Positions 46,701 to 54,803 of a DNA stretch of 64,000 bases are shown here, piece by piece. The stretch spans positions 216,546,208 through 216,610,207 of the forward strand of contig OV884058.1 of NCBI GenBank assembly GCA_930367215.1. Direction: 5' to 3'. A model generated the notes under the pieces. The model had not been told where the DNA came from. It worked only from the letters and a program-made list of their open reading frames with translations, and searched no databases. The stretch's first letter is position 1; each line of letters opens with the position of its first letter. A program made the position numbers and the translations under genes. This DNA comes from Pollenia angustigena. Lineage: Eukaryota; Arthropoda; Insecta; Diptera; Polleniidae.

Positions 46701-47250
46701 TATGGAGCTAGAGCACATCAAAAGTAATGTTAGAATTACTTGCCAGGATTTGTAGGAAAATTTTAAACGTTTTGGATTTGAATTCAAAACGCCCATGACA
46801 GGCATTAGGGCAAAACATTGGCCGAGAAAAAGGACTGAAATTAAAAAAAAATTAGGAAATGTAAAGATTAATAAAAGTTCAAACTCACTCGGACCTGCGG
46901 CTCTATGAAATGTATCCTCTTCACTATTTTTTATTTCATCACTGGTCGCCTGACTACCACTCTCTTCCGCTTCATAATTCTTATTCGCTTTAATCACACT
47001 TAAATCCCATGCGGGCCTGAAAACACTTTCAACTGGAGTTTTCGTATTCCTAAAAGTAAAACTTCTTACCACAATACAACTTTAATTATCACTCATCACT
47101 TAAATACCGATCATCACGTAACACCTCAACATCTTCCACTTCCTCATTTAGAGCATTACTTTTTTTCGCTCTGGATTTTCGCCAAATTTCTTCATCGCCA
47201 CCATTTAATTCCTTCTGCAAAATATTTATGCTCTGGGTCTTATTATTCAT
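28666..47250 (-). CDS. Gr64a: Gr64a-like sugar gustatory receptor, ten exons
   Basis: A seven-transmembrane insect chemoreceptor of the sugar-sensing Gr5a/Gr61a/Gr64 clade, expected in the dendrite membrane of taste neurons. Exons in order: 47250-47100, 47032-46889, 46834-46643, 46570-46376, 46303-46128, 37914-37793, 37685-37531, 35465-35303, 35218-35129 and 28755-28666. They use GT/AG sites, phases agree and the product is about 492 residues. Conserved stretches include [77 protein letters not shown] and [11 protein letters not shown]. As I remember the Drosophila Gr64 paralogues, Gr64a is the closest. Exons 1-5 are compact. Introns 5, 7 and 9 are swollen by mobile elements. The start (ATG at 47250) and the exon 1/2 junction are the weakest parts. 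No second Gr64 gene was seen. Confidence 0.9.
28800..28930. repeat. Short repeat with tacaaaaagtcac core
   Basis: Copies of ttacaaaaa-ctcgctttt and aaaagtcacaattttt, related to 1680-2030. Lies at the 3' end of intron 9. Confidence 0.5.
28950..30340. repeat. Degenerate CGATAACTTT-type minisatellite in intron 9
   Basis: About 1.4 kb of diverged units around atcgataacttttctatag (left half) and gtttattaaagttatcgataac (right half). One 33-bp unit is repeated exactly near 29505-29565. At least ten (t)atcgata words occur. Such words are bound by DREF and BEAF-32 in Drosophila. Function here is untested. Confidence 0.75.
30664..30806. repeat. Compact imperfect hairpin, arms about 60 bp
   Basis: The left arm (gagatataaaacttgataaaaa ... 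ttagaactataagaaa, abbreviated) is inverted in 30751-30806 with small indels. The loop is about 20 bp. Likely a small foldback element. Confidence 0.7.
30876..31160. mobile_element. 285-bp MITE, TTA target duplication
   Basis: The left end GAGGGAGTTTACACGG...CAGACATGTCTG and the right end are inverted copies, flanked by TTA (30873-30875, 31161-31163). Fits a PIF/Harbinger-type MITE. A ctttcttctctac word inside recurs in 45283-45940. Confidence 0.75.
31232..31368. repeat. Near-perfect hairpin 1, arms 52 bp
   Basis: 31232-31283 and 31317-31368 are inverted with one mismatch, loop 33 bp. The arms start gcctatttcacgatgtcac. Confidence 0.93.
31371..31515. repeat. Near-perfect hairpin 2, arms 60 bp
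   Basis: 31371-31430 and 31456-31515 are inverted with one mismatch, loop 25 bp. The arms start taactgcctgtttttag. It begins two bases after hairpin 1 ends. Confidence 0.93.
32449..34314 (-). mobile_element. Transib DNA transposon, internally deleted
   Basis: The terminal inverted repeats are 38 bp with two mismatches (32449-32486 and 34277-34314). They begin CACTATGTTTCAAACACC and are flanked by a perfect 5-bp duplication CTGTG (32444-32448, 34315-34319). A CAC(A/T)(A/G)TG start and 5-bp duplications define Transib, whose ends resemble V(D)J signal heptamers. The 1.87-kb element lacks the middle of the transposase. Confidence 0.85.
32755..33740 (-). pseudogene. Transib transposase remnant (RAG1-core relative)
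   Basis: The N-terminal part (about 33740-33400) reads [32 protein letters not shown] and, after a frameshift near 33455, [14 protein letters not shown]. It is joined in tandem to the C-terminal part (32954-33286): [34 protein letters not shown] and [20 protein letters not shown] further frame change leads to an acidic tail near 32755. In Transib and RAG1 this C-terminal region holds the third catalytic acid (the GES/ES cluster here). The central part with the first two Asp residues is missing, so it cannot transpose alone. Confidence 0.75.
34595..34760. repeat. Fragment of gaaactttggctcttgcc-type repeat
   Basis: taacgatgtccgcctgtac, atatcttgagaaaggcaagagccaaagttt and gcatcttggtaatcaatacacaac match, in inverse order, the units at 50220-50670. 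A partial copy of the same minisatellite-bearing element. Confidence 0.6.
34800..34935. repeat. Short repeat with tacaaaa-gtcac core
   Basis: ttacaaaaagttactttctc, aaaaagtcacatcttttat and caaagtcacacttttg repeat the motif of 1680-2030. It lies just inside intron 9 beyond exon 9. Confidence 0.5.
35129..35218 (-). CDS. Gr64a: Gr64a exon 9
   Basis: Thirty codons, [17 protein letters not shown] then [13 protein letters not shown], containing the family's TVALSG motif. Acceptor cttttag-type (ctttag), donor GGC^gtaagt, phase 0 before the 6.4-kb intron 9. Confidence 0.95.
35303..35465 (-). CDS. Gr64a: Gr64a exon 8
   Basis: Acceptor tttccag. Encodes [18 protein letters not shown], then the intracellular [11 protein letters not shown] and [11 protein letters not shown]. 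The donor GAG^gtagga ends in phase 0. Confidence 0.95.
35885..36565. mobile_element. Inverted-repeat element nested in the hAT
   Basis: gtgtgaaa...aaacaaaa and acagaaaaagtgtgtctgtaa on the left are inverted on the right (gagttacagacacac, 36486; ttgtttcaca, 36536). A relative of the right end lies at 13190-13265. Boundaries approximate. Confidence 0.45.
36767..37125 (-). pseudogene. hAT transposase fragment, one frameshift
   Basis: Reads [34 protein letters not shown] and [16 protein letters not shown] one-base shift at about 36882 is followed by [21 protein letters not shown] and [11 protein letters not shown]. The pattern (Cys-Leu-Ala-His-Gly-Leu, then a Trp-Leu-Asp-Ala motif) is that of the CGGBP1-associated hAT transposases. 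The bulk of the protein is missing, so it is non-functional. Confidence 0.75.
37531..37685 (-). CDS. Gr64a: Gr64a exon 7
   Basis: Encodes [17 protein letters not shown], then [15 protein letters not shown] and [12 protein letters not shown]. Acceptor aaaag, donor TTCAA^gtaagt, phase 2. Confidence 0.93.
37793..37914 (-). CDS. Gr64a: Gr64a exon 6
   Basis: Encodes [23 protein letters not shown] and [14 protein letters not shown] between acceptor aaacag and donor AAG^gtaag. My coordinate count is 122 bases, one fewer than the 123 that keep frame with both neighbours (see findings). Confidence 0.88.
38000..38345 (-). pseudogene. 3' end of a CR1/Jockey-like retrotransposon
   Basis: On the minus strand: [30 protein letters not shown], a frameshift, then [12 protein letters not shown] and SQGAGATEL before an A-rich tail (T-rich on the plus strand at 38005-38020). 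This is the C-terminus of a non-LTR ORF2. A second, shorter copy is at 40577-40820. Confidence 0.65.
38428..38684. mobile_element. 257-bp MITE, TIR CAGGCATGTTCTG, ATA duplication
   Basis: 21-bp inverted ends (CAGGCATGTTCTG-AAATCAC) flanked by ATA on both sides (38425-38427, 38685-38687). Internal words such as tcaaatcacttgtgatttt are themselves palindromic. Same end class as 54804-55073. Confidence 0.75.
38826..40276 (-). mobile_element. PIF/Harbinger-derived element, copy 1
   Basis: The ends GGTCTAATTCATAAA (left) and tttatgaattagac (right) are inverted. The body is shared with 51410-53169 over nearly its whole length and carries a small transposase remnant. Copy 2 holds about 250 bp (51805-52045) that are absent here. 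Confidence 0.75.
39236..39413 (-). pseudogene. HARBI1-like transposase fragment, copy 1
   Basis: Reads [49 protein letters not shown] and [10 protein letters not shown]. The spacing and motifs (G-S-x-x-T-V-x-R-I, I-x-M-P-S, F-x-x-F-P-N-V-I) are those just before the first catalytic Asp of PIF/Harbinger nucleases. The nuclease itself is gone. Confidence 0.65.
40577..40820 (-). pseudogene. Second copy of the CR1/Jockey-like ORF2 C-terminus
   Basis: Same sequence as 38120-38330 with few differences ([36 protein letters not shown]). It diverges after IYTIF into unrelated sequence. Confidence 0.65.
41007..41060 (-). other. tRNA-derived segment
   Basis: On the minus strand an A-box TAGCTAGCTGGTA and a perfect B-box GGTTCGATTCC lie 25-30 bases apart, as in tRNA-derived SINEs. 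No complete cloverleaf. Confidence 0.5.
41413..42822. mobile_element. hAT element with perfect 8-bp target duplication
   Basis: The ends CAGTGTTACCACC and the inverse (gtggcaacactg) are flanked by CCTTTAAG at 41405-41412 and 42823-42830. Both subterminal parts repeat aaattacac and attaccc words. Interior has no hAT transposase; a mariner relic lies inside. Confidence 0.85.
41827..42184 (+). pseudogene. mariner-like transposase relic
   Basis: The ATG at 41827 starts [17 protein letters not shown] and NQPSIFAT, the usual N-terminus of insect mariners. After a large deletion, 42040-42184 reads [15 protein letters not shown] and DRRGVYLF, which resembles the family's C-terminus. Catalytic DDD region missing. 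Confidence 0.6.
43087..43284 (+). pseudogene. RNase H-bearing retrotransposon, C-terminal Cys/His fragment
   Basis: Reads [33 protein letters not shown] and a Leu-rich end. This is the terminal zinc knuckle of ORF2, matching 1325-1440. Only about 65 codons remain, on the opposite strand to the receptor gene. Confidence 0.8.
43854..44724 (-). mobile_element. Tc1/mariner element, 871 bp
   Basis: The inverted ends AAGGGT-T-TCA--AAGA-T-TACTTTTT (partly diverged) are flanked by TA (43852-43853, 44725-44726). The interior carries the transposase pseudogene. Confidence 0.75.
43985..44625 (-). pseudogene. Tc1/mariner transposase, several lesions
   Basis: Start [20 protein letters not shown] (ATG at about 44625). 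A stop follows KKLKKL, with frame changes after that. Then [19 protein letters not shown], a frame change, and [19 protein letters not shown] with a C-terminal KFRQKPETI. The QDGA...H and [15 protein letters not shown] motifs hold the second and third acids of the catalytic triad in the mariner superfamily. The length of about 210 codons is short of the usual 340. Confidence 0.8.
45283..45940. mobile_element. MITE-like element with nested Tigger MITE
   Basis: The left cgagggcttttacgacgtc and the inverse of gacgtagtaaaagtcccgtg match. A ctttcttctctac word is shared with the MITE at 30876-31160. Interrupted by 45396-45775. Confidence 0.5.
45396..45775. mobile_element. pogo/Tigger-type MITE
   Basis: The ends CAGTTGAATCTCGATTAACC and, reversed, CAGTAAGACCTCGATTATC are related inverted repeats of Tigger type. 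About 380 bp. The 69-codon frame inside has no domain. Confidence 0.65.
46128..46303 (-). CDS. Gr64a: Gr64a exon 5
   Basis: The acceptor gtttaag joins to give [16 protein letters not shown], then [14 protein letters not shown]. The donor TTG^gtgagt ends in phase 0 before the 8.2-kb intron 5. Confidence 0.92.
46376..46570 (-). CDS. Gr64a: Gr64a exon 4
   Basis: The acceptor catgcag joins in phase 1 to give [11 protein letters not shown]. Continues [13 protein letters not shown] and [14 protein letters not shown]. The donor GCTG^gtaagg closes it in phase 1. Confidence 0.93.
46643..46834 (-). CDS. Gr64a: Gr64a exon 3 (TM1-TM2)
   Basis: Begins after atttcag and ends TTTG^gtaagc. Encodes [14 protein letters not shown] and a second hydrophobic stretch ending KIGINAKNF. 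Bounded by introns of 54 and 72 bp, typical of flies. Confidence 0.92.
46889..47032 (-). CDS. Gr64a: Gr64a exon 2
   Basis: Reads [12 protein letters not shown], an acidic linker, then [10 protein letters not shown], the family's pre-TM1 motif. Acceptor ctccag, donor GA^gtgagt. An upstream acceptor (ttttag at 47050) would add NTKTP but breaks phase with exon 1. Confidence 0.8.
47100..47250 (-). CDS. Gr64a: Gr64a exon 1 (tentative)
   Basis: The ATG at 47250 opens a frame beginning [15 protein letters not shown]. The frame has a stop just upstream of 47310, so 47250 is the first usable Met unless a farther 5' exon exists. The donor AA^GTGATG is weak. The end in phase 1 fits the exon 2 acceptor. 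The N-terminus is poorly conserved in the family, so homology cannot confirm it. Confidence 0.5.
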
Positions 47251-47310
47251 GACAACTTTCAAATTATTGTTATTAACATTATTTCTTTGGGTTAAACCAT
47301 CTTGATACAC

Positions 47311-47803
47311 CTATAAAATGTTTTCTAACTTTTGCCGAGAAATCATGATTCCAAAAAAATTAACATCATTTTCGCGACGACATAAACAAAATGCTAAAAC
47401 AAAGTTGTTGGCCTTTCAACGTTGCTGGGAAAAATGAAAGACTGTGTTTAATCAACTAAAGTTTTTAAATGACCGTTTTACTCTCCACCGAAACTGCAAA
47501 ACATTATAAATATTTGATAAACTAAATGGCGGTTGCGAACAAAGTGAGTGCAGCGTTTTATAAACGATTGTCATGCAGATATTGCAAAAAACCAAACAAA
47601 CAAAATGTACACGTAAATTGTCGGAGACAGTGTAAAGTAAACAATATAATTTTAGGAGGACCATGTGAAATTTAAAATGGATTAAAGGGTATAACTTAAT
47701 TTGAATTTTATGAATGAAAGGCAGTAATTTGCTAAAAAAAAAAATAATCAGGGATGTGCTGGAAATCGCAATCGTAAAACGCAAGAATTTGGAAGTTGTT
47801 TTT
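47311..47803. promoter_or_regulatory. Presumed 5' flank/promoter side of Gr64a
   Basis: About 490 bp between the receptor start and the next transposon. I could not pick a TATA box or initiator with confidence. The minus-strand 110-codon frame at 47452-47784 has no recognisable domain. Confidence 0.3.
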
Positions 47804-47805
47804 TA

Positions 47806-49991
47806 GAGTGGTTCGAAAAAAATTTTTTTTGTCAGTCCCCCCCTAGGATTAAAGATAATGTAAAAACAATTCCAAAAATATTTTTTTTATTTTTTTGCCA
47901 CGCCTAGAACTACCGCCCTTTTAGTTTTTTATTCACTGTGTCGCCATTTTTAGTCCGATCATAACATTTTGTATATCAGTGTTCATGGCTCTGTAAGGGC
48001 TACATTTGTGTCCTTAATAGTTTTTTTATACCACGCAAATTCGAGTCATGTCATTCGAAAGCTCTGTTTATACCCTCCCAAAACGCTAAATATTTTTAAA
48101 CTAAAATGAAGCTGTGTTATTTTGATACAACTTCTGTATTGAAGCTATTTATTTTTATTCATAAACAAAGAAGTTACAGGAGTTAAAAGCAAATACTTAA
48201 CGTGTTTTGAAATATGGCAACACTTTTGACAAAGATGGCGTTTTCTTTTATTTGAATGAAGGAAAAGTTCTGAAATTTTATACGAATATACATATGTATG
48301 TATATAAAACACAAAAAACAAACAGAAATTTATAACTGTAAAAGTGACGATTATTTTTGTTACGAAGAAATATTTGTAGTTCGGGAGCGTAAATATCATA
48401 TCGCGTAAATATCATATCGCGTAAATATCATATCTATAAGAACTCTAACTTTGATATATATGTATACTAGCGTGGCCGTTAGTTGTATGGAGAACTTTTT
48501 TTTTTTATTTCTTATATTCTCCCCCACCAAATCGGTTTAGTTTTATGTAAAAAAAAATACAAAAAAATTTCGTAGCGATAAGTTGTGTTTAAGGGGGGGC
48601 GTCGGCCCCTCAAAGTTTGCCATCAAGCCATTTATTCAAATGTAATTTGTTTGCATATGACTATCTCTTAAAAACAACATTTTACAAGAACATGGTATAT
48701 GGCAATATTTTAGCTCTTCTAGTCAACAACATTAGCCTCGAAGAAAGTTTTTTGCTAAAATTAATATTTAAGAAAATAATTAAGAAAATAACAACAAAAT
48801 TCCAAACATTTTATATACGCTTTATATATATAAAAGAGGGATTTAATGTCAAGTGAACTAATTTTGAAATCGAAATCTTTCGATTTGGATGAAATTTGCA
48901 CCACCGTTAGTCCCATTGAATAGTAGTTCAGACACAAATTTTCAACGAGATCGGTCAAAAAGTTTCTGAGTTTGGGAGGGTCAAAGTTTGAAATTTTGGC
49001 CATACAGGTGTTCTTTCACATCCATGTAACTTATTACCAATTGGGGTTAGCAAAATTTGTCTCAAGCAGCTTAGATAGCTATTTAATCAATCTTTTTAAA
49101 AAAAATTTTTTGGTTTTTTTAAAAAATTATTAGAGAAGCAGCGAAAGCCTCATCTGCCAGTGCTGTTGATTTAAAATGCATTTCTTATGACGGAAAAAAA
49201 GATCTATCGTTAAAAAAAGAAGCATGTGGAAAACCAGTATCTTTAATCCAAGGAGGGGACTGACAAAAAAAATTTTTTTCGAACCACTCTAGTGTACACA
49301 CATCTAAAAATGCCTTTATAATCACACAATTAAATTTTTTTTTAGAATTTCCTTGTCACTCTCAAAATACTGAACGTTTTGTACGGTGTGTTAGTGAGTC
49401 CGCTAATAAGGTTGTAGAAGAAAGGCGCATGAGTTTTATATTTGCTAAATTAAGAAGTCGCGAACAGTATAGCAACCTAAATTCACGTCAAAATTTGTCT
49501 TAATAAATATGTTTTTAAATGTATTTTTCTATCGTGTCCCAAAAATTATTTGAACTGCATCACTTTTTGTCAAAAGTGTTGCCATATTTCAAAACACGTT
49601 AAGTATTTCTTTTAACTCCTGTAACTTCTTTGTTTATGAATAAAAATAAATAGCTTCAATACAGAAGTTATATCAAAATAACACAGCTTCATTTTAGTTC
49701 AAAAATATTTAGCGTTTTGGGAGGGTATAAACAGAGCTTTCGAATGACATGACTCGAATTTGCGTGGTATAAAAAAACTATTAAGGACACAAATGTAGCC
49801 CTTACAGAGCCATGAACACTGATATACAAAATGTTATGATCGGACTAAAAATGGCGACACAGTGAACAAAAAACTAAAAGGGCGGTATTTCTAGGCGTGG
49901 CAAAAAAATAAAAAAATATTTTTGGAATTGTTTTTACATTATCTTTAATCCTAGGGGGGGACTGACAAAAAAATTTTTTTTCGAACCACTC
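47806..49991. mobile_element. DNA transposon with about 430-bp terminal inverted repeats
   Basis: 47806-48235 and 49563-49991 are inverted copies, starting GAGTGGTTCGAAAAAAATTT and flanked by TA (47804-47805, 49992-49993). No transposase-like ORF. A third right-type end (aggggactgacaaaaaa ... ccactc) lies inside, ending at 49289 and followed by TA. Confidence 0.9.
48388..48432. repeat. Three 16-bp tandem units
   Basis: cgtaaatatcatatcg is repeated three times in a row within the long-TIR element, just inside its left inverted repeat. Confidence 0.85.
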
Positions 49992-50099
49992 TATTGTTTT
50001 TTATACACTTTTAATCTTATTTTTATAATTTTTGTTATACAATTCTTTTTAATAGAGAAATATTTGTATAATAATCGTCATCAAATTCTTTTATTACAG

Positions 50100-51005
50100 A
50101 AATCTTTTTAAAAACCAACGTTTAAAATTCTTGCGGCTTGCGTTTCCGATTTCCAGCACACCCCTGTATAATGCATAAAAAATTATATTTTGAAGATAAA
50201 TCGGAAGGATATTTAATACTTTTGGCCACATTTTGTCGGATGTTGGAAACTTTGGCTCTGACCGTTCTCCAGATATACAGAAATCTATAACGTCTTGCGC
50301 AACGGCCACTTCTTCAATCCCGCCCATATTTTTAGAGAGGTTGAGTGCTATGTGTAACAAACTTCGGCAATATTTCTCTAACCGTACCTTAGATATAAAA
50401 AAATCTATTTTGTGCCACGACCACTTCTGTAATCCCGCCCATTCGTTGTGGGATGTTTTGTATTGATAACCGAGATGTTTGTAAATTGTTCGGAAACTTT
50501 GGCTTATTCCGTTTTCCAGATATAAAGAAATGTCTATGGTGTTTTTATGGAAAGTTACACGCCCACTTCTCTAATGCCACCCACCCATATTTTTCTGATG
50601 TTGTGTATTGATAACCAAGATGCTTGTACCTAATTGGGAAACTTTGGCTCTTGCCGTTCTCCAGATATACAGAAAAAAGGAATAAAAACACAACACCAAC
50701 AAGGGATTTATAGATAAATTAGAAGCAGACGTGTTTTTTTGCTCATTTTGTTGCGATCTAGTTGAATTTCAATAGCAAACTTTAACGGAGAATATGGGAC
50801 ATAAATATATAACAATTTAGTCCCCCTGATTTCTGGGGTCTTCAGACAGGCCGACGAACATCGTTAAATCAACTTCGCTTATCATAACGTTCAAGAATAT
50901 ATATAGTTTCTTTATAGAGTATTAGATCAATATTGAAGAAATTACAAACAGAATGACAAATTTATATGTACCCTCCCTTTTACCTTCGGTGAAGGTAAGG
51001 AACGC
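50100..51005 (+). mobile_element. Minisatellite-bearing element, second family
   Basis: Three or four diverged units of about 160 bp carry aactttggct-t--ccgttctccagatata, gcccacttct-taat and ttgataaccaagatg. The tail (aacagaatgacaaatttat, ...ccttttaccttcggtgaagg) is laid out like the tail of 7434-9615. No coding sequence. Confidence 0.6.
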
Positions 51006-51409
51006 AATAAATTTTTTAATGTGTTTGTGTAGACCAGCGAATGGCAGATAGAGAACATTGAATAAAAGAGAGTAAATTAGTTGATTTACACTTAGAGACA
51101 TTTTTGAAAAGTTTTTTCAAACTGTATGTAAATTTGCAAAACAAAAAAAAAAAAAAAAAAAGTTTAGTAAAAATATTATTATTATATAATTCATCAAGTT
51201 TTCCTTAACGGTAATATATATATATATTCATATTGTTACCTGAAATCGAAAAGACCGTAAACAAAAACTTCAAAATGTGTACTATTTATATGTAAATATG
51301 CAAAAAAAAAAAAAGGAATTCAATAAAAAATCTCGATTATTATATAATTCATCATCCCACATGATTGCTAAAAAGTTTTTAAAACAAGCTTGATCACAAC
51401 ACAATAACG
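51006..51409. other. AT-rich, with A runs, nothing recognised
   Basis: Two A tracts (about 51146 and 51303) each followed by attattatataattcatca suggest a diverged duplication of about 160 bp. No gene. Confidence 0.45.
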
Positions 51410-53169
51410 GTCTAATTCATAAAAATTTCTTGTTTCAGCTTTAATGAATACAATAGTTATCAAACACTTTTTGTTTTATAAACCATTAAAAAAAATCTAA
51501 TTTATAAACGCTTAATAGGAGTGGATTAACAATTAAACGTTTATATTACTTTTGTATTATTATGTTGGCAACATCATGATATTTTAATTGTAACTTTTGT
51601 AATAGTGATGTATACAACTAGGGATGAAACCATACGAGTAAATAAAAATATCATACAACGAACTAATTTTAAGTGAATTTCTGTTTTGTTTTCAATTTAA
51701 AATTAATTTCTGTTTTTTAAACGTAATTAATTTTATTTTTTTTTTTTTGTTAATAAAATACATACAATTGAAATAGAAGCGAAATATGTAAATCATATTT
51801 CAATATCAAATTTTTACTGCTTTAACTCTGTATGTTCCAAACGAGATTATACAGCTTTATGTTTAATGAATAATTTAACCAATTTTAACCAGATGTTTTG
51901 AAAATAAGACCTCCTAGGTTTTAACAAAAAATTTTTAGCCACATAGAACTGCCAAAATATTTTAAGTTCAAATGTTTTCATTTACCTGAACATTCTGTTT
52001 ATATAATATTGAGCAAAATTTGCGGCGGTTTTTTTTTATATGTATGTGCGTACTAATAAAGTTTGGGAAATTTTTAAATGTCTTAAATTCTGTCATTAGG
52101 ATTGCTTTCTCTATAAGAGATGAAGGCATTTTAATTTTTCTATTGCCCCAGCGAGCTAAGGCACGAGCCACTCTGGCTGAAATACTACACACTGTTGCTA
52201 GAGAGAACCCATGAAGATCGGCTGCATCATCTCAAATCTACAAATTGCTTTTTTTTTTTACTTCAATTTAATTTATTATTATCGCTTTTTTGGTAATTGC
52301 TAAAATTAGTTTTTAAATTTCTGGCAGGCACATTTTTGCAAAAATTTAGTTTTAAATTAATTCTATATAATAATAATGACACCCTTTTTTAACATTAAAT
52401 ACTTTTTTTGATGTCTCGAATATATTTAGAGATATCTTGCTCAAGCATTTCCTGATATCCTTAATTTTATAGTTCTCATTGTTTTGCTTCTTTTGTCACT
52501 TTTTGTGCTATGAATAAAATTTTCGATGCAAAAGTTAAAATATTCAAAGCATGTAGGACAAAACAATTTTGTACCGTGCGGCAAACCAGTAACCAACAGA
52601 CGATAAACTATTTGGTTTCTACTTTGTGTTTACTTTAACAAATACTATCTATACCTATTTGAAAGACATTTTAAAATATAAGTGTAATGAATGGTAAAAA
52701 AGAGGTTTTTACATTATTTGAAATAAATCTTAATAGCTTTTTATATATTATGCAAAAACTTATAACGACTTTAAGTTTTAACAGAGAACACACATAAGTA
52801 TCTCGCGACCCACGTTATTTTTTAAAAAAAAATCCATCAAGCTGGTTATATTTAAAATTAATTCAAACATTAGTTATCGTTTTTCTAGAAAAAAAAATTT
52901 TATGCGTATTCAACTTTTTTATTAAAATAAATAAGAAGACAAAATTGTTTAATTTTTCATGCAAGTTTTAAAATTTTATTTTAACAAACATTGAAATATC
53001 AGTTTATTAAACGCTTAAAGTAGGGTAAAGGCTACAATAAATATTTCAAATTTATGAAACGTTTATTAAACGTTTAATAGGCTATTAAACATTTATAAAT
53101 ACTCTTTTTTCGACTTTTGCTTATTAAAGACTTATAAAGCTGCAATGAAGTGTTTATGAATTAGACTGT
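51410..53169 (-). mobile_element. PIF/Harbinger-derived element, copy 2
   Basis: Same ends and body as 38826-40276, in the same orientation, with about 250 extra bases (51805-52045). It lies outside the receptor gene. Confidence 0.75.
52052..52231 (-). pseudogene. HARBI1-like transposase fragment, copy 2
   Basis: Reads [35 protein letters not shown] and [12 protein letters not shown]. Same truncated segment as in copy 1, differing at a handful of residues. It ends at the same place, before the catalytic domain. Confidence 0.65.
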
Positions 53170-53809
53170 AAATATATTGTCAGTGTACCACTACGAAATT
53201 GCCAAATTTGCCAAAATAACAACATGCGCAACAGTCATGCTTTGTTGAAATTTATTAAGCAACTGAATACAATTTTACTTTTTTTCCTTATGTTGTATTT
53301 GTTTTTTGGGTTGCCTTTGTTACTGTTTATGTATGAAACAATGAATTCAAGATTTTCAGTTTATGGGCAGTAGTAAATGAGCGAAAACAACATCACACAA
53401 ACACGTGTATGCTTTCTGATTTCAATGTAAATACTGTTTCTTCATGTTTTAACTGCTAAAAAATTGTTTTTATTTCTTTTCTCTATTTTAAACCAAATTT
53501 TTTTAAATTAAAAAGTAGAATAATAAAACAAGTGTATTATATGTTTTGGGGATTTTAAGGAATACCTTAGCAGGGCAATTTTTGCATTTTTAGCAGCTCT
53601 GGTAAAAAAAAAAAAACACGATGAGTAAATGTAAAAACCCGAAAAACTTCGTAATCCATGCGAACCAGCGCCCACCGCTGGTGTAGACGAACTATTTTCA
53701 AGAAAGAGCCGAATATTATGTAGTGTTCTTTTCTTCGTTAAAAAAAAACAGAACAATTGTAGTGATACTGTAGAGAAACATTATAATTTAATGTTTTATA
53801 AAGTTTCTT
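53170..53809. other. Non-coding, nothing recognised
   Basis: AT-rich spacer. The 82-codon frame at 53508-53756 has no domain. Confidence 0.4.
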
Positions 53810-54218
53810 ATTATGCCCACACCAGAGAGGGTATTATGCATTTGTGCTGATGTGTGTAACGCCTTAAAATATTGGTCCTAGGCCCACCTTAAAGTACACC
53901 GATCGACTTAGAATCACTTTCTGAGTCAGTCTAACGATTTCCGTCGCAATTTTGGAGATAATTTGATAAAATTTGGTGCAAAGGTTCTTATTGGCACAGT
54001 TTCTGCCTCTCAGAAACTATCAACACGATTTTAATGAAATTTAAATCATAGTTAGAAATATATTTATATGGACACATAAGCTATGTAGTTTTAATGAAGT
54101 TTATAAACATAGATAAATCCATATTAATATGGACACATAAGCATGATGTGTTTTTAAATACTGTGGTGTAGGGTATCATATGGTCGGGCTTGACCGACTA
54201 TACTTTCTTACTTGTTTT
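53810..54218 (-). mobile_element. Short copy of the gtcggtcaagcccgac-ended repeat
   Basis: Begins atgcccacaccagagagggtat and ends tggtcgggcttgaccgactatac. Inside are aaagtacaccgatcgac and ggacacataagc words. It is an inverted, shorter relative of 61476-62205. Confidence 0.7.
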
Positions 54219-54803
54219 ACATTGACAAAGAAATGAACAAACAAAAAATTTTAATAATGACTGCAACACGAATAGCTTGTGTGTGTGTCTTCTTTGTGTA
54301 AAATTATTTTGATAGCTTTTTGTTTTTTTTCGTATGTGTATTTTGTTTTTGTAAAAAAAATTTCCTTTTTTTACCAGCCAAAAGGGGCTACGCACAACAT
54401 AAAGTAGTTTTTGAAAAACACCGAACGGAATTAAATGTTCTCATCTTTTGTTAAGTTTGATAGAAACAGTAATATTTTTGTGTTGTTTTGTTTTTGTGAC
54501 CACTAACAGGGAAACACTCTTAGCGTTTGTGTTTTGGAGCGATATCTAGTGTTTATTTTCGAACACTGGTATTAACACGATTTTAATAAATTTTGAGTTG
54601 TGCCTATTTATGTGTTCCAAAATGAATTGTCGGCAAAATCCGGAAAATCGTCAAAAACAAAAAGAAAATTAAAAGTCAGAAAAAGCAACCAGTTCTTAAA
54701 TACCTAATACCAAAAAAACAAATCGCTTATCATTTAAAAAAAAGAGCTTAAATCAGAAAAAAATACCATCATTTTTATATTTAAAAATCGACAATTAAAC
54801 ATA

